DNA from: Macrolepiota albuminosa
Taxonomy: Eukaryota > Basidiomycota > Agaricomycetes > Agaricales > Agaricaceae
Assembly: GCA_027475525.1 (NCBI GenBank)
Contig: JAMWFC010000126.1
Span: 620,001-684,000 of the forward strand
DNA: 64,000 nucleotides
Direction: 5' to 3'
How positions within the stretch are numbered: the stretch's first letter is position 1; the number at the start of each line of letters is the position of its first letter. Positions 43,029-54,751 of this stretch are shown piece by piece. The position numbers and the translations under genes were made by a program. A model generated the notes under the pieces. The model was not told the DNA's origin and searched no databases. It was given only the letters and a program-made list of their open reading frames with translations.

Positions 43029-44992
43029 GTGGATGTATGTCCACCTATGTCCTCACGAGTCAAGTTGGAAGACTTGAGAGACAGCATCCGAGAGGCAGAA
43101 GCCTCAGGAGAGGGGGACACACGGTCCCTATGGGAGCGACCAGCACCCCTGCCAGAGTATGACTGGGCATACGACCCCCGAATGCCGCAAGAGTGGAATG
43201 AGCTGGTGGCAGCCATGTGTGTGCAAAATGCGCACCAGAGACGGATGACCGTCAAACCAGTGTATCGCCAGCCAGCCTTGGATGAGGTGTCCATAGTGTA
43301 CTCACTTGTACGTGAGGGAAAAAGCCTTGTGGCTTATAAGGCAGTGGCAGCGGGTGCTTCGCTGAGACTACATATACCCAATGACAGTGTCAATTGGGTG
43401 CTTGCAATGCATGAGCAATATGCACCGCCACCTCGGCCACCCTCAGAGACGGTGGAAGTACTTCCCCCGGTATGTATGAAGGGGAAGCAGAAGGCGACAA
43501 GCCTTTGTGAGGAAGATATTCCTCGGTTGCATCAGCAATGGCAAGAAGAATTTGCCGACATGGTCAATGGGACCAAGGAGGAGCTCCCGCCATGGCAGGA
43601 GGTGAACCATGAGATCAATCTCATAGACGAGAGCAAGCAGTATAAGTACCACTTGCCATGCTGCCTGTGTGCACTCCAGGAGCAACTACACGATAAAACT
43701 AATCGCTATTTAAATGCTCAATGGTGGTCTCCATGCACCACTGCCCAAGCTGCACCATTATTGTGCATCTCGAAGAAGGATGGAACCCTTCGAACAGCTC
43801 TTGATGCGCGTCAGTGCAATGACAACACTATAAAGGATGTAACTCCTTTACAGATCAGGAGATGATCTGGGAAGACGTGGCTTGGGCGAAGTATCGCTTG
43901 AAGATTGACCTTACTGACGCTTATGAGCAGGTGCGCATTCGCACCGAGGACGTACTCAAGACTATATTTGCATTGATCATGGGCACATTTACGAGCAACA
44001 TAATGCAGATTGGAGACTGTAATGCTCCTGCAACCTTCCAGAGGCTAATGACCTCTATTTTTCGAGACGTAATAGGACATTTCATGCACGTCTACTTAGA
44101 TGATATATTCATCTACTCGGATTCTATGGAGGAGCATGAGCAGCACCTCAGAGTCGTATTCGAACGACTATGCAAGTACAAGCTGTACTTGAAGTGGAAG
44201 AAATGTGAGCTTTACGCTCAGAGTATAGACTGCCTAGGGCATGTCATAGATGAGCGGGGTATCCACCCCAATCAGGACAAGCTCGATCGCATTCGGGAGT
44301 GGCACACACCCCGAAACTACAATGACATCCAACAATTTGTTGGCCTTGTCAACTACATATCGAGCTTCTTGCCCAATGTCACAGCCTATACTGGGCCACT
44401 TATGGCCATGACACAGAACGGGTCACTGTTCAATTGGAGGCCGTTGCACCAGCGGTGCTTCGAGATGGTCAAATGGATCTGTACAAAGACTCCGATGATC
44501 CGACCAATTGACCCTAGACAGGACGAGCCAATATGGCTTATTTGTGACGTGTCCAAGACAGGCATCGGAGCCATGTACGGTCAGAGAAGCAGCTGGCAGA
44601 CGTGCCGCTCAGCAGGGTTCATGTCAAAGAAATTCATGACAGCCCAGCAAAACTATGTGGTGCACAAGCTCGAGACTCTTGCCATACTCGAGGCCCTCCT
44701 CAAGTGGGAGGATAAGCTGATGGGATATCCCATCCACATCATAACGGACCACAAGGCCCTTGAGTTCTTCAAAACTCAGGTGAACTTGTCGCCGCATCAG
44801 CGACGTTGGATAGACTACATGTCAAGATATCAGTTTGACATCACCTATGTTAAAGGTGAACTCAACAAAGTGGCAGACTGCTTGTCATGCTACTTTGAGA
44901 GTGATGTAGTTGGGGAGGCTCACAAGCCTCATGAGTATGTGCAGGCAGACTGCCGCATAGACCCTGATGGAGAGGATTTACCTCTCCACTGA
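43029..44992 (+). pseudogene. Element III reverse transcriptase and RNase H
   Basis: 43,029-43,865 holds the linker and fingers (WAYDPRMPQEWNELV, EVNHEINLIDESKQYKYHL, AAPLLCISKKDGTLRTALDA). A 2-nt loss near 43,850 shifts into 43,862-44,992, which has LKIDLTDAYEQVRI, HVYLDDIFIYSDS (catalytic YLDD intact), FVGLVNYISSFLPN, RNase H ICDVSKTGIGAMYGQ and ITDHKALEFF, ending in VADCLSCYF. Only one frameshift separates it from an open frame. Confidence 0.92.
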
Positions 44993-45031
44993 TACCAGGA
45001 GCTCAGGGAGCATGTCCTGGAAGTATGCGCT

Positions 45032-46670
45032 ATGCGTGACAATGAATGGAGGCAAAGCACTCGCCTCAGGGAGCAGCGTGAAGAGCGGGACGTAGCCGCC
45101 CAGTTGCTCAAGGAGCATGAAGCCATGGACCCAGCGCCCACTGGGGAGCACGAGCGCCCCGATATACCCGTTATGCTTGCGGAGATGCTCGAAGGTGAAT
45201 TGCCTTCAGCCCAGCCCCCTAGCCTAGTCAGCGACGACTTCCAGAAGGAAGTGGTGCAGGACTATGGCAATGATTCTCTCTTCACCGAGATAATCGCCAA
45301 CCCTGACGGCCATCCTCAGTTCAGGCATGAGCCTGGTGGACTGATCACGACGGAGAACCATCAAGGGGTGGCAGTGGTCTGCCTCCCCCATACGCGAACC
45401 ATTGTTATGCGGGTCTTGGACCAGGCCCATGCACTGGTGGGGAACTTTGGTGCTGCCCAGACGTTGGGCTACATCCGGAGATGGTATTGGTGGCCACATA
45501 TGGCCCAAGAAGTGACTAAGTTCTGCGCCTCATGCGCAGCGTGTCAGAGATCCCCTCCCGGGAAGCTACACCAGCTACCCGTACCGGTGAAACCTTGGGA
45601 TTCCATTGGAATGGACTTCGTAGGTCCCTTTCCCGAGTCCAGAGGGTTCGATTACCTCTGGGTGGTAATATGCCACATGACGAGCATGATGCACCTCATA
45701 CCGGTGCGAACTACGCTGATGGCTAAGGAGCTGTCATGGATCTACCTGAGGGAGATCATTAGGCTGCATGGGCTGCCTAGCACCATTGTGGGCGACCGTG
45801 ACTCAAAGTTCACATCTCAATGGTGGAGGGAACTCCACAAACTGCTAGGAGCACGACTTCTCATGTCGACGTCCTTCCATCCTCAAACAGATGGGCAAAC
45901 AGAGTGGGCTAACCGCAGTATAGGTCAGATTCTGAGGGCAGTTGTTTGCCCTGACCAACGAGACTGGGTGGACTGGTGTCCACTCACTAAGTTCACGATT
46001 AACATGAGTATCTCAGATACAACAGGGTATGCGCCCTTTGAGCTCAACAGAGGGTACTTGCCCTCCATGCTGCACAAAGTTCATGCTGATATGGTGGCCC
46101 ACCGAGGAGTTGTTGAGTTCGCCAGGCAGGCCCTGGAGAACCTTGCGGCGGCGCATGACGCCATCATAGAGGTGCGAGTCTTTCAGGCAAAAAATGCCAA
46201 TCACCGTAGGTGAGCAGAACCGCCAATAGCAGTAGGAGCATTGGTTTACCTGTCAACACGTAACCTGAGACTTCCAAAGGGTCGGGCGAGTAAACTCTGC
46301 CTGAAATGGGTAGGCCCATACCGCGTTCTAGACGCAGAGCCAAGTACCTCCAACTACGTGTTGGAGCTGCCTCTGGCATTGCAGGAACGATGCATTGTTC
46401 CAAAGTTTCACGTGTCGCTGTTGCGACCATACAGCGTGTCTGACAATGCGCTATTCTCTAACAGGGCAACCCTGGGCCCCTATAATTTTGGGGCTTGAGA
46501 CGATGACAAATGGTTCGTCGAGTGCATCATTGGGCACCGGTGGACTGAGCATAACACACTCGAGTTTGAGGTACGCTGGTCCTTCGGGGACACAACATGG
46601 GAGCCACACTCCCATTGCTCCAAGTTGGTGGCACTTGACCGTTATTTGGAGTTGAAGGGCGTTAAGCGCC
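45032..46670 (+). pseudogene. Element III integrase and chromodomain-like tail
   Basis: Open 45,032-46,213: zinc-binding H..H (HALVGNFGAAQT is degenerate) with CASCAACQRS; D in GMDFVGPFPES, D in VGDRDSKFTSQW, E in DGQTEWANRS: complete DDE triad. After a stop at 46,211 the same region continues with LKWVGPYRVLDAEPS (GPY/F module) and CIVPKFHVSLLRPY. Past a TGA near 46,497 comes WFVECIIGHR...LEFEVRWSFGDTTWEPHSH, which looks like a diverged chromodomain. The TGA codons sit where CGA is plausible. Confidence 0.88.
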
Positions 46671-46759
46671 CACATCAATTAAGTAAGCGTGCTGGCGCTT
46701 AATTTAATTGGCAGTGCCGATCACGGCTTGGCTGAGTTGGTCAGCAGCTGTGGCTGAAA

Positions 46760-46805
46760 CACGTCTTAAAAGGCGAAATTTCTTTTTTGCTTTTTTCCCT
46801 CAACC
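46760..46805 (+). promoter_or_regulatory. Pyrimidine-rich leader of the accessory ORF
   Basis: TTTCTTTTTTGCTTTTTTCCC followed by CTCAACCATGG. Pyrimidine-rich tracts just before a good-context ATG are common in fungal promoters and leaders. This hints at an independent transcript, but does not prove it. Confidence 0.35.
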
Positions 46806-49800
46806 ATGGACAACATGCCCGTGGATCAGACTGAGCAGCAGCAGCAGGAGCAACAGCAGCATCACATTGAGTTTGCGCCGTTGGTCTTATCGTCAGCTGA
46901 AGGAGGAATGCAGATGGCTCCCCCGCTGACCCAAAATGCGCCCCAGTGAGGACAATCGCAACAAGCTGTGGGCTTTCCACAGCAGCAGCAACCACCAGCG
47001 GTGGGCTACCTGCCACAGCAGCCGGTGATCAGTGGCTATCCGCCACTCCAACCCATGCAGGGCAACTTCATGCCCCAGAACGCACCTGTGGGCGGCTATC
47101 AGCCCCAACAACCAGTATCGGGCGCTTATGCGCCACATCACACAGAGGGCCAATCCCAGCAACAGGCCTACAGGGGGCTAGTCAGCCCCCAAGCAGTGCC
47201 AGGATGGGGGCAGTTTGCCCCTGCTATGGTGAGAGGGGCTATGGGCGCACATCTTTTGCCCCAGTTTACTGCCCTGGCGCACTACCCTGGGATGGGTGGT
47301 GTGCCCGTAATGATGCCATACCCCCTGGCTTGGATCGGGGCTTGGGGTGCAATGCCCCAGTACAGCGACTTGCATGAGGCGCCAGCCAAGGGAGGCTGGT
47401 CGATTTCCCTGTCGACCACAGCACCAATTGACAATCTAGAGGGACACCAAGCATCCCTCATGCAGGCCACCGCGGCCATTGAGAGCACAGAAACTCTCAG
47501 TCCAGAACGGAGCATCAGTTCATCAGCTGATGCGCCAACAGAGAGCTTGGCCAAGCTCTCCTTGCTACAGTGGCTGGAAATGCCGCACCAATCCGAGCCC
47601 AGCTCGGAAGAAGAGTCACATCCTCGACGCAACAAAGGAAAAGCATGGGCTGTCGAGCCCAGTCACAACCAGGACTTAGTCCTGGCTACCCTTCTCCAAC
47701 GTCTGGAAGACAATGGGTACGATGTACCCGCAGAGTCATCATTCCTCCGCAATGTGGAGGCAGTCATCCTCATCAGCTGGATGATGGACGACATGGATCA
47801 TATGCGCGTCCAGCGCAAAACTGATCTCCTTGCCCTATCAGCTGCTCATAAGCGGCAGACTACACCCCCGAGTCGGGACACCGACTCCAGCAAAAGGGCA
47901 CGTCGGCAAGGAGTGGAGGACGTGCCCTCCTGCTCAATTAAGTCGAGCATTGTTGCCCCTGGCTGGGAGGCCGGCCTAGGACGGGACATCCTTCCCTATG
48001 AAGATGTCCCTGCTCCAGCCGCCCCCCGGCTTATCCAGCGCCTTGCCAGCGGCACATCTGAGGTCGCATCTTCGCGACCAGTATCCGTGGTTTCCACCAC
48101 ATACTCTGGGGAGCAGAGTTCCAGGGGCGTGAGCACATGCCCCACTGAGGCTAAGGCCTCACAACCCTGAAAGGATTGTCGGGGTAAGCAACCAGAAGGG
48201 CACGCATACGTCAACATGCACTTCCCTGAGGATGCCCCGAAAGGGGCCCCAGGGGCTAACATCCCCTTTTTACCCGCAATACTGGTAGAGGGCCCACCAG
48301 CCTGACTCCTGCAGTGTGTGTGGGCAATGGACCCACGGTCTGATAAGTCGGAGCCGGAGAGGCTGCCATCCCCGCCCTCCAATGACAATTGGTATGAGGA
48401 GCCTGAAGAGGCTCGTATGGAATCCCCTGTGCCGCACGAGATGGCAGCACAACATATGGCACGTGAACGGCACAACAGCAATTGACGGGCCAAGATAGAG
48501 TGTCGGGCACAGAATAGCGCCAAGCGAGGAGCTGCCCTCCTCGAGGACCAAACCGGGCGCATCCCTGATGCGCTCGGTGTTGTGATCTACCGTGATCACA
48601 CTATTGAGTGCCAGAACTCATTCTTTGGCGTGGGGTTAGCTCCCCAGTTCTATTGGTCGCCAGTCACCAATACCATCTTCATCGGGCAAGAAGGCCGCGC
48701 AGCCAGGTCCTTCGAGACCGATAAAGAGGGCAACGCCGTGTCGACACTCCACAACAGTAAAGTGTACCAAGTGGCACCTCGTGGGTTTCCCCGCAGTCCT
48801 CGAGAAGTCTGCAGGCTTCATGCACTGGTTAACAACCAGTTTACGCTGATTCATTAGTGTCAGTTGGGCTACCTATTGCTCAATGAATTCAAGCGGGTGG
48901 CACTCAATTGCCACCCTACTGCCCAAGACAGAGCTATGTCTCACTTACTTGACGAGGTCAAGTATAGGACCATCACGGTACCTTTTGTGAGTCCAGAGGA
49001 GCGGGAGAACATCCTGCGAATGATTGTGCCAATGCAGATCTATTGCTGCAAAGAGGGAGGGAGAATTGCCTTCGTTGGCCTTACCCCCCCTGATCCAAAG
49101 CAACCATTTGCTTTGGACTACCTGGGCTCATACGCCCTCCTCTATGGACATCCTGGGACGTCCAATGTATGGACCGGTCTGGCCATGGACCGTGCCATGT
49201 GCATTTATTGGCGCAGCCTCTTTGGATTTGTGCTTGTACACGCCCTCAGCGCCAGCCACCCCTCCAAGTCCACAGTACACAAGTACCTGGCCTATGTATT
49301 CGCAAGGCCAGGCCTCTACAAAGAGGCCGTGGCTGAGTACGAGGTGGCTACGGGGCAAGTCTTTGTGCCCCTCCATGCTGACGACCCTAACTTCGAGGCT
49401 TGGGCTGTGGACATTCCCAAAGCATCAGCTTCCGTGTTCACCACTTCGGACGCATTACATGTCCTTCTTCACAATCAAATTCTGGTCAGCTGGGCTGACC
49501 ATGTGTATACTTATGGGGTCACCTACTTGGCCCACCTATTCTTCAGCGACAGCTGGCTCTACAACAAGGCGGCCGCTATCAATGATGAGAGGCTGCAATA
49601 CCTTGATCATTACGGTACACCCCAGTCCATTGCTCAGTGGGATGGGTGGCGCGAGGCCACCATTGGCGATCAACAACGCCTGATGCTCCAGCAGCAGGAC
49701 AGTCGTCGTGCTTACGACGACACACTCACCAAGGAGATGTACCTCCTCATCGGGCAAGACATTTATGCCTGCAAGATCTGGACGCACCAGTACCCATCTG

Positions 49801-50042
49801 ACACTGGAGATCTTCCTGATCCCCAACCACCTATCCCGGGGATTGTTGACCCCAATCCCACACTGTCCTCCCTCCGGGACTATGACGACTCCCTGCCAGT
49901 AGCAGGGCCTTCGGGCACTTCCTATGCGCCTGCACCCAAGGATGAACTCCTCGACTGCGACATGGACGACGCGACTGCCGATCCATTCCAGGAGCCTGGG
50001 GACTCTTCCATTGCCCCCGTCCCTGACTTACCGACGGCCTGA
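46806..50042 (+). pseudogene. Element III sense accessory ORF, 1,078 codons with five stops
   Basis: One uninterrupted frame from ATG 46,806 (CAACCATGG) to TGA 50,040, broken only by TGA at 46,947, 48,168, 48,303, 48,483 and TAG at 48,855, and by no frameshift. N-terminus Gln/Pro-rich with repeats like VGGYQPQQP; centre Ser/Glu-rich with a basic SSKRARRQG; C-terminal third looks globular (YWSPVTNTIFIGQEGRA, VYQVAPRGFPRSPREVCRLH, LLLNEFKRVALNC, PFALDYLGSYALLYG, YLAYVFARPGLYKEAV). No known domain recognised; not a typical envelope (no membrane segments). Position is between the integrase/chromodomain and the 3' LTR. Confidence 0.75.
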
Positions 50043-50048
50043 CTGTCG

Positions 50049-50202
50049 TATTATCTCAAGACCATAGCTCGGTCTGATTGGGGGGTGTGTAGCATAGTCC
50101 GCTATGTGGTGTTGGCCACATAGCTTATTATCTCAAGACCATAGCTCGGTCTGATTGGGGGGTGTGTAGCATAGTCCGCTATGTGGTGTTGGCCACATAG
50201 CT
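50049..50202. repeat. 77-bp offset exact tandem duplication (PPT/LTR, Element III)
   Basis: Copies start at 50,049 and 50,126; duplicates the polypurine tract and LTR start. Confidence 0.85.
50156..50164 (+). promoter_or_regulatory. Element III polypurine tract
   Basis: GATTGGGGGGTG directly before the LTR start at 50,165. The same text appears 77 bp upstream (50,079-50,087) because of the local duplication. Confidence 0.6.
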
Positions 50203-50475
50203 TTACTTACTGTATAGTAGTTAATATTATATTATATTTATTATAATATGATATTATTTACATTATTATATAAATAGTTTTACCAGCTGCTTATAAAGCA
50301 GCTTATTTTGTGTTGATACTACATAGTCAATAGACCAGACTGGTCTGATTCTGTGCAGTGTGAACCTAAGCTCTCACAATTCCTGTAACTTCGTACTACA
50401 TAGTCAATAGACCAGACTGGTCTGATTCTGTGCAGTGTGAACCTAAGCTCTCACAATTCCTGTAACTTCGTTACA
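50165..50475 (+). repeat. Element III 3' LTR
   Basis: TGTAGCATAGTCC...GTTACA followed by TSD CTTTT. It contains an internal 77-bp offset duplication (50,317-50,470); without it the length is 234 bp, equal to the 5' LTR. A first, artefactual LTR start lies at 50,088. Confidence 0.9.
50317..50470. repeat. 77-bp offset exact tandem duplication (3' LTR, Element III)
   Basis: Copies start at 50,317 and 50,394. Collapsing it makes both LTRs 234 bp. Confidence 0.88.
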
Positions 50476-51910
50476 CTTTTGGCATATGCCATTAGATATG
50501 AGCAGTCAACACAACCTGAAAATCATTATGAGCAGCATAGTTCATGCCAAAGAATAGTTAAATGTCAGGCAGTGAAGGTGGGAACCTTGCTGGCTAAATG
50601 GTCAGAGATGGAGAAGAATTGCAATCTGCAATTTGTTGTCTGTAAGACAATCTTGGTAGGCCAACAGCCTAGACTTAAACCTGCTAGATATTTACCAGTT
50701 AAAGATAGTCAACTCTACTCAGGTCAGAACCAAGTAGCAGCCAGAGAGGCACCAGTGCCTATATCATGCATAGATGGAGGCAAAACTGGTGCAGTTGCAG
50801 AAGCAACTTAGAGGAAACCAGTGAGAGACTTCTCTGGATGCTACAACTGCAGGAGAGCAAAACTGGTGCAGTTGCAGAAGCAACTTAGAGGAAACCAGTG
50901 AGAGACTTCTCTGGATGCTACAACTGCAGGAGAGTTGGATATCAAGGATATTAACAAAAACATAGTGTACAGTATAGTTGGAATTGTAGAGAGCACACAA
51001 TTGCTATGGAATCAACCAGTGCCTCAACTAGAAGTTCAGTGGGCATATGACTTATGCATGCTACCACAGTGGAATAAATTAGTAGCATCAATTGTGACAC
51101 ATATGATTGGAAGGGTGCAATCAACCCAGACTAGAGAAATATACTGTTATGTATGAGAGAAGACAAGATTTTTGAACTATTAAATATAACATTTGATGGT
51201 TTATTGCTGAAAGTAAGGAGTGTGCAATTATTGTTGAAGACAACAAGAATGGTAAAGGTTCAACCAGTAGTAAGGTTCAATCCTGGAGACCTTACAGAAG
51301 AGCATATACATGTCTTATAGAAGCAATTTGAACCAAAAGTTCAACAATGCATATCATGTGTGTCAAAAGGAAAAGATAAGGCTATAAGCCTTTCAGAGAA
51401 AGACATTCCTCAATTGTGCCAGCAATAGCAACATGAGTTTGCAGACATCCATCAATGAGACAAAGAAGGCACTTTTCTCTTGGAGGAAGTGAATCACAAA
51501 ATTAATCTCATTGATGAGAAGAAGCAATATAAATATCATTTGTCTTGCTGTCTGCAAGCACTTCAGGATCAGCTTCATGAAAAAACAAACAGGTATATAA
51601 ATGCAAAGTAGTGAGAACCAAGACCAGCAGTGCAAGCTGCACTATTACTATGTATTCCCAAAAAGAATAGGATATTACAAACAGCATTGAATGCACAGCA
51701 GCACAACAATAATATGGTTAAAGATGTAACCCCTCTTCCAGATCAGAAAGGCATACACAAGAATGTTACCAAAGCAAAATACAGATCACAAATTGACCTC
51801 ATGGATACATATGAACAGGTTTGCATACATGAAGAAGACATACCAAAAATGTTATTTTTTTATGGAGACATTTATAAGCAATATGATGCAAATTGACGAT
51901 TGTAATGCAC
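50476..51910 (+). pseudogene. Element IV downstream part: gag end to RT
   Basis: Starts with LAYAIRYEQSTQPENHYEQH, exact continuation of the gag left at 39,267. Then a knuckle remnant (GCYNCRR), WAYDLCMLPQWNKLVA, EVNHKINLIDEKKQYKYHL, AALLLCIPKKNRILQTALNA and RSQIDLMDTYEQVCIH. RT ends abruptly at 51,910 within DDCNA. Many stops and A/T drift. No protease core could be found, so a deletion lies between 50,950 and 51,010. Confidence 0.75.
50780..50933. repeat. 77-bp offset exact tandem duplication (Element IV)
   Basis: Copies start at 50,780 and 50,857, around the zinc-knuckle remnant. Confidence 0.85.
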
Positions 51911-52785
51911 TGTCAGGAGACTCCTCATTCTTTTCTTCCTTCACTTCCTATTCCTTCACTCTCCTTTCAGTCATTTTCTTATTCCTTTTATCATTCTCTC
52001 ATTTTGCTGTTTCTATTCTCTTAACACTATCTGTTAGTACTATTCTCAGCCTTTGAGATGCTCTGTATCATTCTCTCATTTTGCTGTTTCTATTCTCTTA
52101 ACACTATCTGTTAGTACTATTCTCAGCCTTTGAGATGCTCTGGTTCTTTAGCTATCATTCAGACAAGTGTGGGCCCTTTAGTACTACTTCCAGGCTGCTT
52201 ATATAAGCTGGAGTTTGCCTTTCTGACTTCCAAAGTCTAGAGTTTTCCTGCCTTGTTTGTACAGTTATTTATTTAGGCAATTTTTAAGTTTTTAGCTCAG
52301 TCACACAGCTAGCAGAGAGAGATTTAAAGTATATTAGACTATATACTGAATATTATAATAACTACTCACCTAGCAGAGGGAGATCCAAAAAGAACAAGTC
52401 TAGGGATTCCTTATGCCAGGTTGAATGCTTCTGGGGCCTCTGAAGCATGGAAAACAACTGTACAATACAACAAAACCTTAAAAACTTGAAAATTGCCTAA
52501 ATAAACAAGTATACAAACAAGGCAGGAAAACTCCAGACTTTGAAAGTCAGAAAGGCAAACTCCAGCTTATATAAGCAGCCTGCAAGTGGTACTAAAGGGC
52601 CCACACTTGTCTGAATGATAGCTAAAAAATCAGAGCATCTCAAAGGCTGAGAATAGTACTAACAGATAGTGTTGAGAGAATAGAAAGAGTAAAATGAGAG
52701 AGTGACAGAAAAAATAAAAAAATAAATGAAAGAAGAGTGAAGGAATAAGAAGTGAAAGAAGGAAGAAATGAGGAGTCTCTTGACA
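51911..52785. repeat. Inverted pair of LTR-D copies
   Basis: 51,911 to about 52,290 is LTR-D in minus orientation (TGTCAGGAGACTCC...), joined head-to-head at TTTTTAGCTCAG to a plus-oriented LTR-D ending TTGACA at 52,785. The arms could form a hairpin of several hundred bp. A 77-bp offset duplication lies at 51,991-52,144. Confidence 0.7.
51991..52144. repeat. 77-bp offset exact tandem duplication (LTR-D)
   Basis: Copies start at 51,991 and 52,068. Confidence 0.85.
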
Positions 52786-54231
52786 ACAGCTCCAAGAAAG
52801 AGCAGGAATGGAGACAACAGAAAATCTGCAGCCAGCATACAGAATGCTTATGCAGGTAAACAAGAATAGAGAGGAAGGAAAAAATTGTAGAATTGAACAA
52901 ACTGTAGAAAGAAAAACAACAAGAGTATAAATAGAACAAAACAAAAAAAGAAAAAAAAAGAAACAAATGAAAGACTAAAGCAGGAGAATATAATGTGATG
53001 CACATAATGAATTGTAAGACCACAGATAGTGTCCACAGACCATAAAACCCACTACTAAAGTAGCAGGAATAGCTATTATAAATCAGTCCCAATTGGAACA
53101 TATTTAGATTTAGAGGCAGATTATATTCCTTCTCCTGTTTCTTGTCTTGTCTCTTTGTCTTTTTGTTACTATTATCTCTATTATCTCTATTATTGATTCA
53201 CTTACCCTATTTTTCTCCCTTTTATTATCTCATTTATTGCATCATGAATTCCTTCTACTCTAACATATAATTCTTTATTCTATGTATATAAGCCTGATAT
53301 ATTCAATAGAAAGACTTAACTCAGTTATTGTTAGTTTTCTGATTTTATATTAAGTCAAATCTTGACATTATAATCAAGTTCCTCACTCAGCCAAGGTCCC
53401 TAGCTCATCATAGCAAGTATTGTCCTCACTGTTTTTTTCCTTACCACCCTCAACATCCTTCTTTATACACCAATACTTACTTCACCTTTACATTTCTACT
53501 TACTCTCTGCATTAATCATGCAATTCTACAAGCTCAAGTACTTTTTTTATTTTTTCTATTCTTATTTGCTGGCACTACTAATGGTAGTTAGTACATAGCA
53601 AGGAACTCTAATCAGTATGTACAAAAGGGCTGTTCCAAAGCACTCTCCAGAGCTAAATGGTTAGGCCTGTGTTCTTAAGTGGGCCAGCTTTTTCTACACT
53701 AGTGCAACAGGCAGTAGTCACTTCTTTAAGCCTGAGTATTTCACAACTGCTTTCTGGTTTATTAGCATAAATGTGCATTGACTTGTGACTGACAAAAACT
53801 TTGACTTGCTTCCTGCATATGCTGTCCAAAGGTATATAGCCAGCTAGTTATACAGAGCTCTCACTTGCACACATGTCACAGCAATCTTTATTATATATCT
53901 ATGTTATCTGATTCTGATTCTATGACTACCCCAACACAAAAGGATGCTGTCAGCATCCTTCAAAGTAGAATTATCTCTATTCTTGAAGTCATCAACTACC
54001 TTATCTCCACTTAGAGTGCCACTGCTGCCAATCTGAATGTCACTATCCAATCTATAAATCAACTTGCTACAACCACTACATAGTCTGTTAATGCTCACTA
54101 TCAGCAATATTGCCACAATCACAAATAATCCTCAGCCATACATCAATGTAGCAGTCAACTCTAGGACTATCCTACTTCTTAATGAATTTGAGTGATCTAA
54201 GAACAAGGTAGCTTACTTCTTATGGGCTTGC
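52786..54231. other. AT-rich interval without recognised genes
   Basis: Contains A-rich and pyrimidine-rich tracts and short open stretches only. At 53,925-54,130 a plus-strand reading TPTQKDAVSILQSRIISIL and following text looks faintly like a gag N-terminus but has stops. The TSD CTTGC of the next LTR ends it. Confidence 0.5.
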
Positions 54232-54746
54232 TAAAAGGATGACCTCTGGAGGCTATGGCTCAGTCACACAGCTGGCAGAAGGAGATCCAAAGTATATTAG
54301 AGTACCAACAATATTATAATAACTACTCACTTGGCAGAGGAAGATCCAAAAAAAACAAGTCTAAGGATTTTCTATACTAGGTTGGATGCTTCTGGGGCCT
54401 TTGAAGCATGGAAAACAACTGTACAGGACAACAAAACCTTAAAAACTCAAAAATTGTCTAACTAAATAAGTGCACAAACAAGGCAGAAAAATTCTGAACT
54501 TTAGAGATCAGAAGAGCAAACTCCAGCTTATGTAAGCCATCTGGAAGCAGTATTAAAGGGCCCACACTTGTCTGAATGATAGCTAAAGAATCAGAGTACC
54601 TCAAGAGCTAAAAATAATACCAACAAATAGTGTTGAAAAAATAGAAACAGTAAAATAAAAGAATAACAGAAAAAATAAGAAGATAAATGAAAGGAGAGTG
54701 AAGAAATAAGAAGTGAAAGAAGAAAAAGATGAGGAGTCTCCTGACA
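54232..54746 (+). repeat. Solo LTR-D
   Basis: TAAAAGGATGACC (canonical TGTAAGGGTGACC) to TCCTGACA; flanked by CTTGC at 54,227-54,231 and 54,747-54,751. The TSD shows a complete insertion reduced to one LTR. The terminal TG has mutated to TA. Confidence 0.8.
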
Positions 54747-54751
54747 CTTGC

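Larger units (their letters stand above)
39273..50475 (+). mobile_element. Element III: family-B chromovirus with 3' accessory ORF
   Basis: Full-length, 11.2 kb, TSD CTTTT at 39,268-39,272 and 50,476-50,480. LTRs are 234 bp once a 77-bp duplication in the 3' LTR is collapsed. Order: gag, zinc knuckle, protease, RT, RNase H, integrase, chromodomain-like tail, then a 3.2-kb sense accessory ORF, purine tract, LTR. Lesions are mostly stops of C-to-T type and a few small indels. It is the youngest family-B copy here. Confidence 0.93.
34292..51910 (+). mobile_element. Element IV: fossil family-B chromovirus, interrupted twice
   Basis: Very decayed plus-strand element. Gag 34,300-35,704 resumes at about 39,075-39,267 after the copia insertion and again at 50,476 after Element III; it then runs through protease-linker remnants to RT, ending at 51,910 where an LTR-D structure cuts it. 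Strong A/T bias and almost no CpG indicate age. Own LTRs not found. Confidence 0.75.

Noticed and set aside
46968..48170. Envelope-like protein after pol in Element III
   Set aside because: No signal peptide or membrane-spanning segment, and composition is Gln/Pro/Ser-rich.
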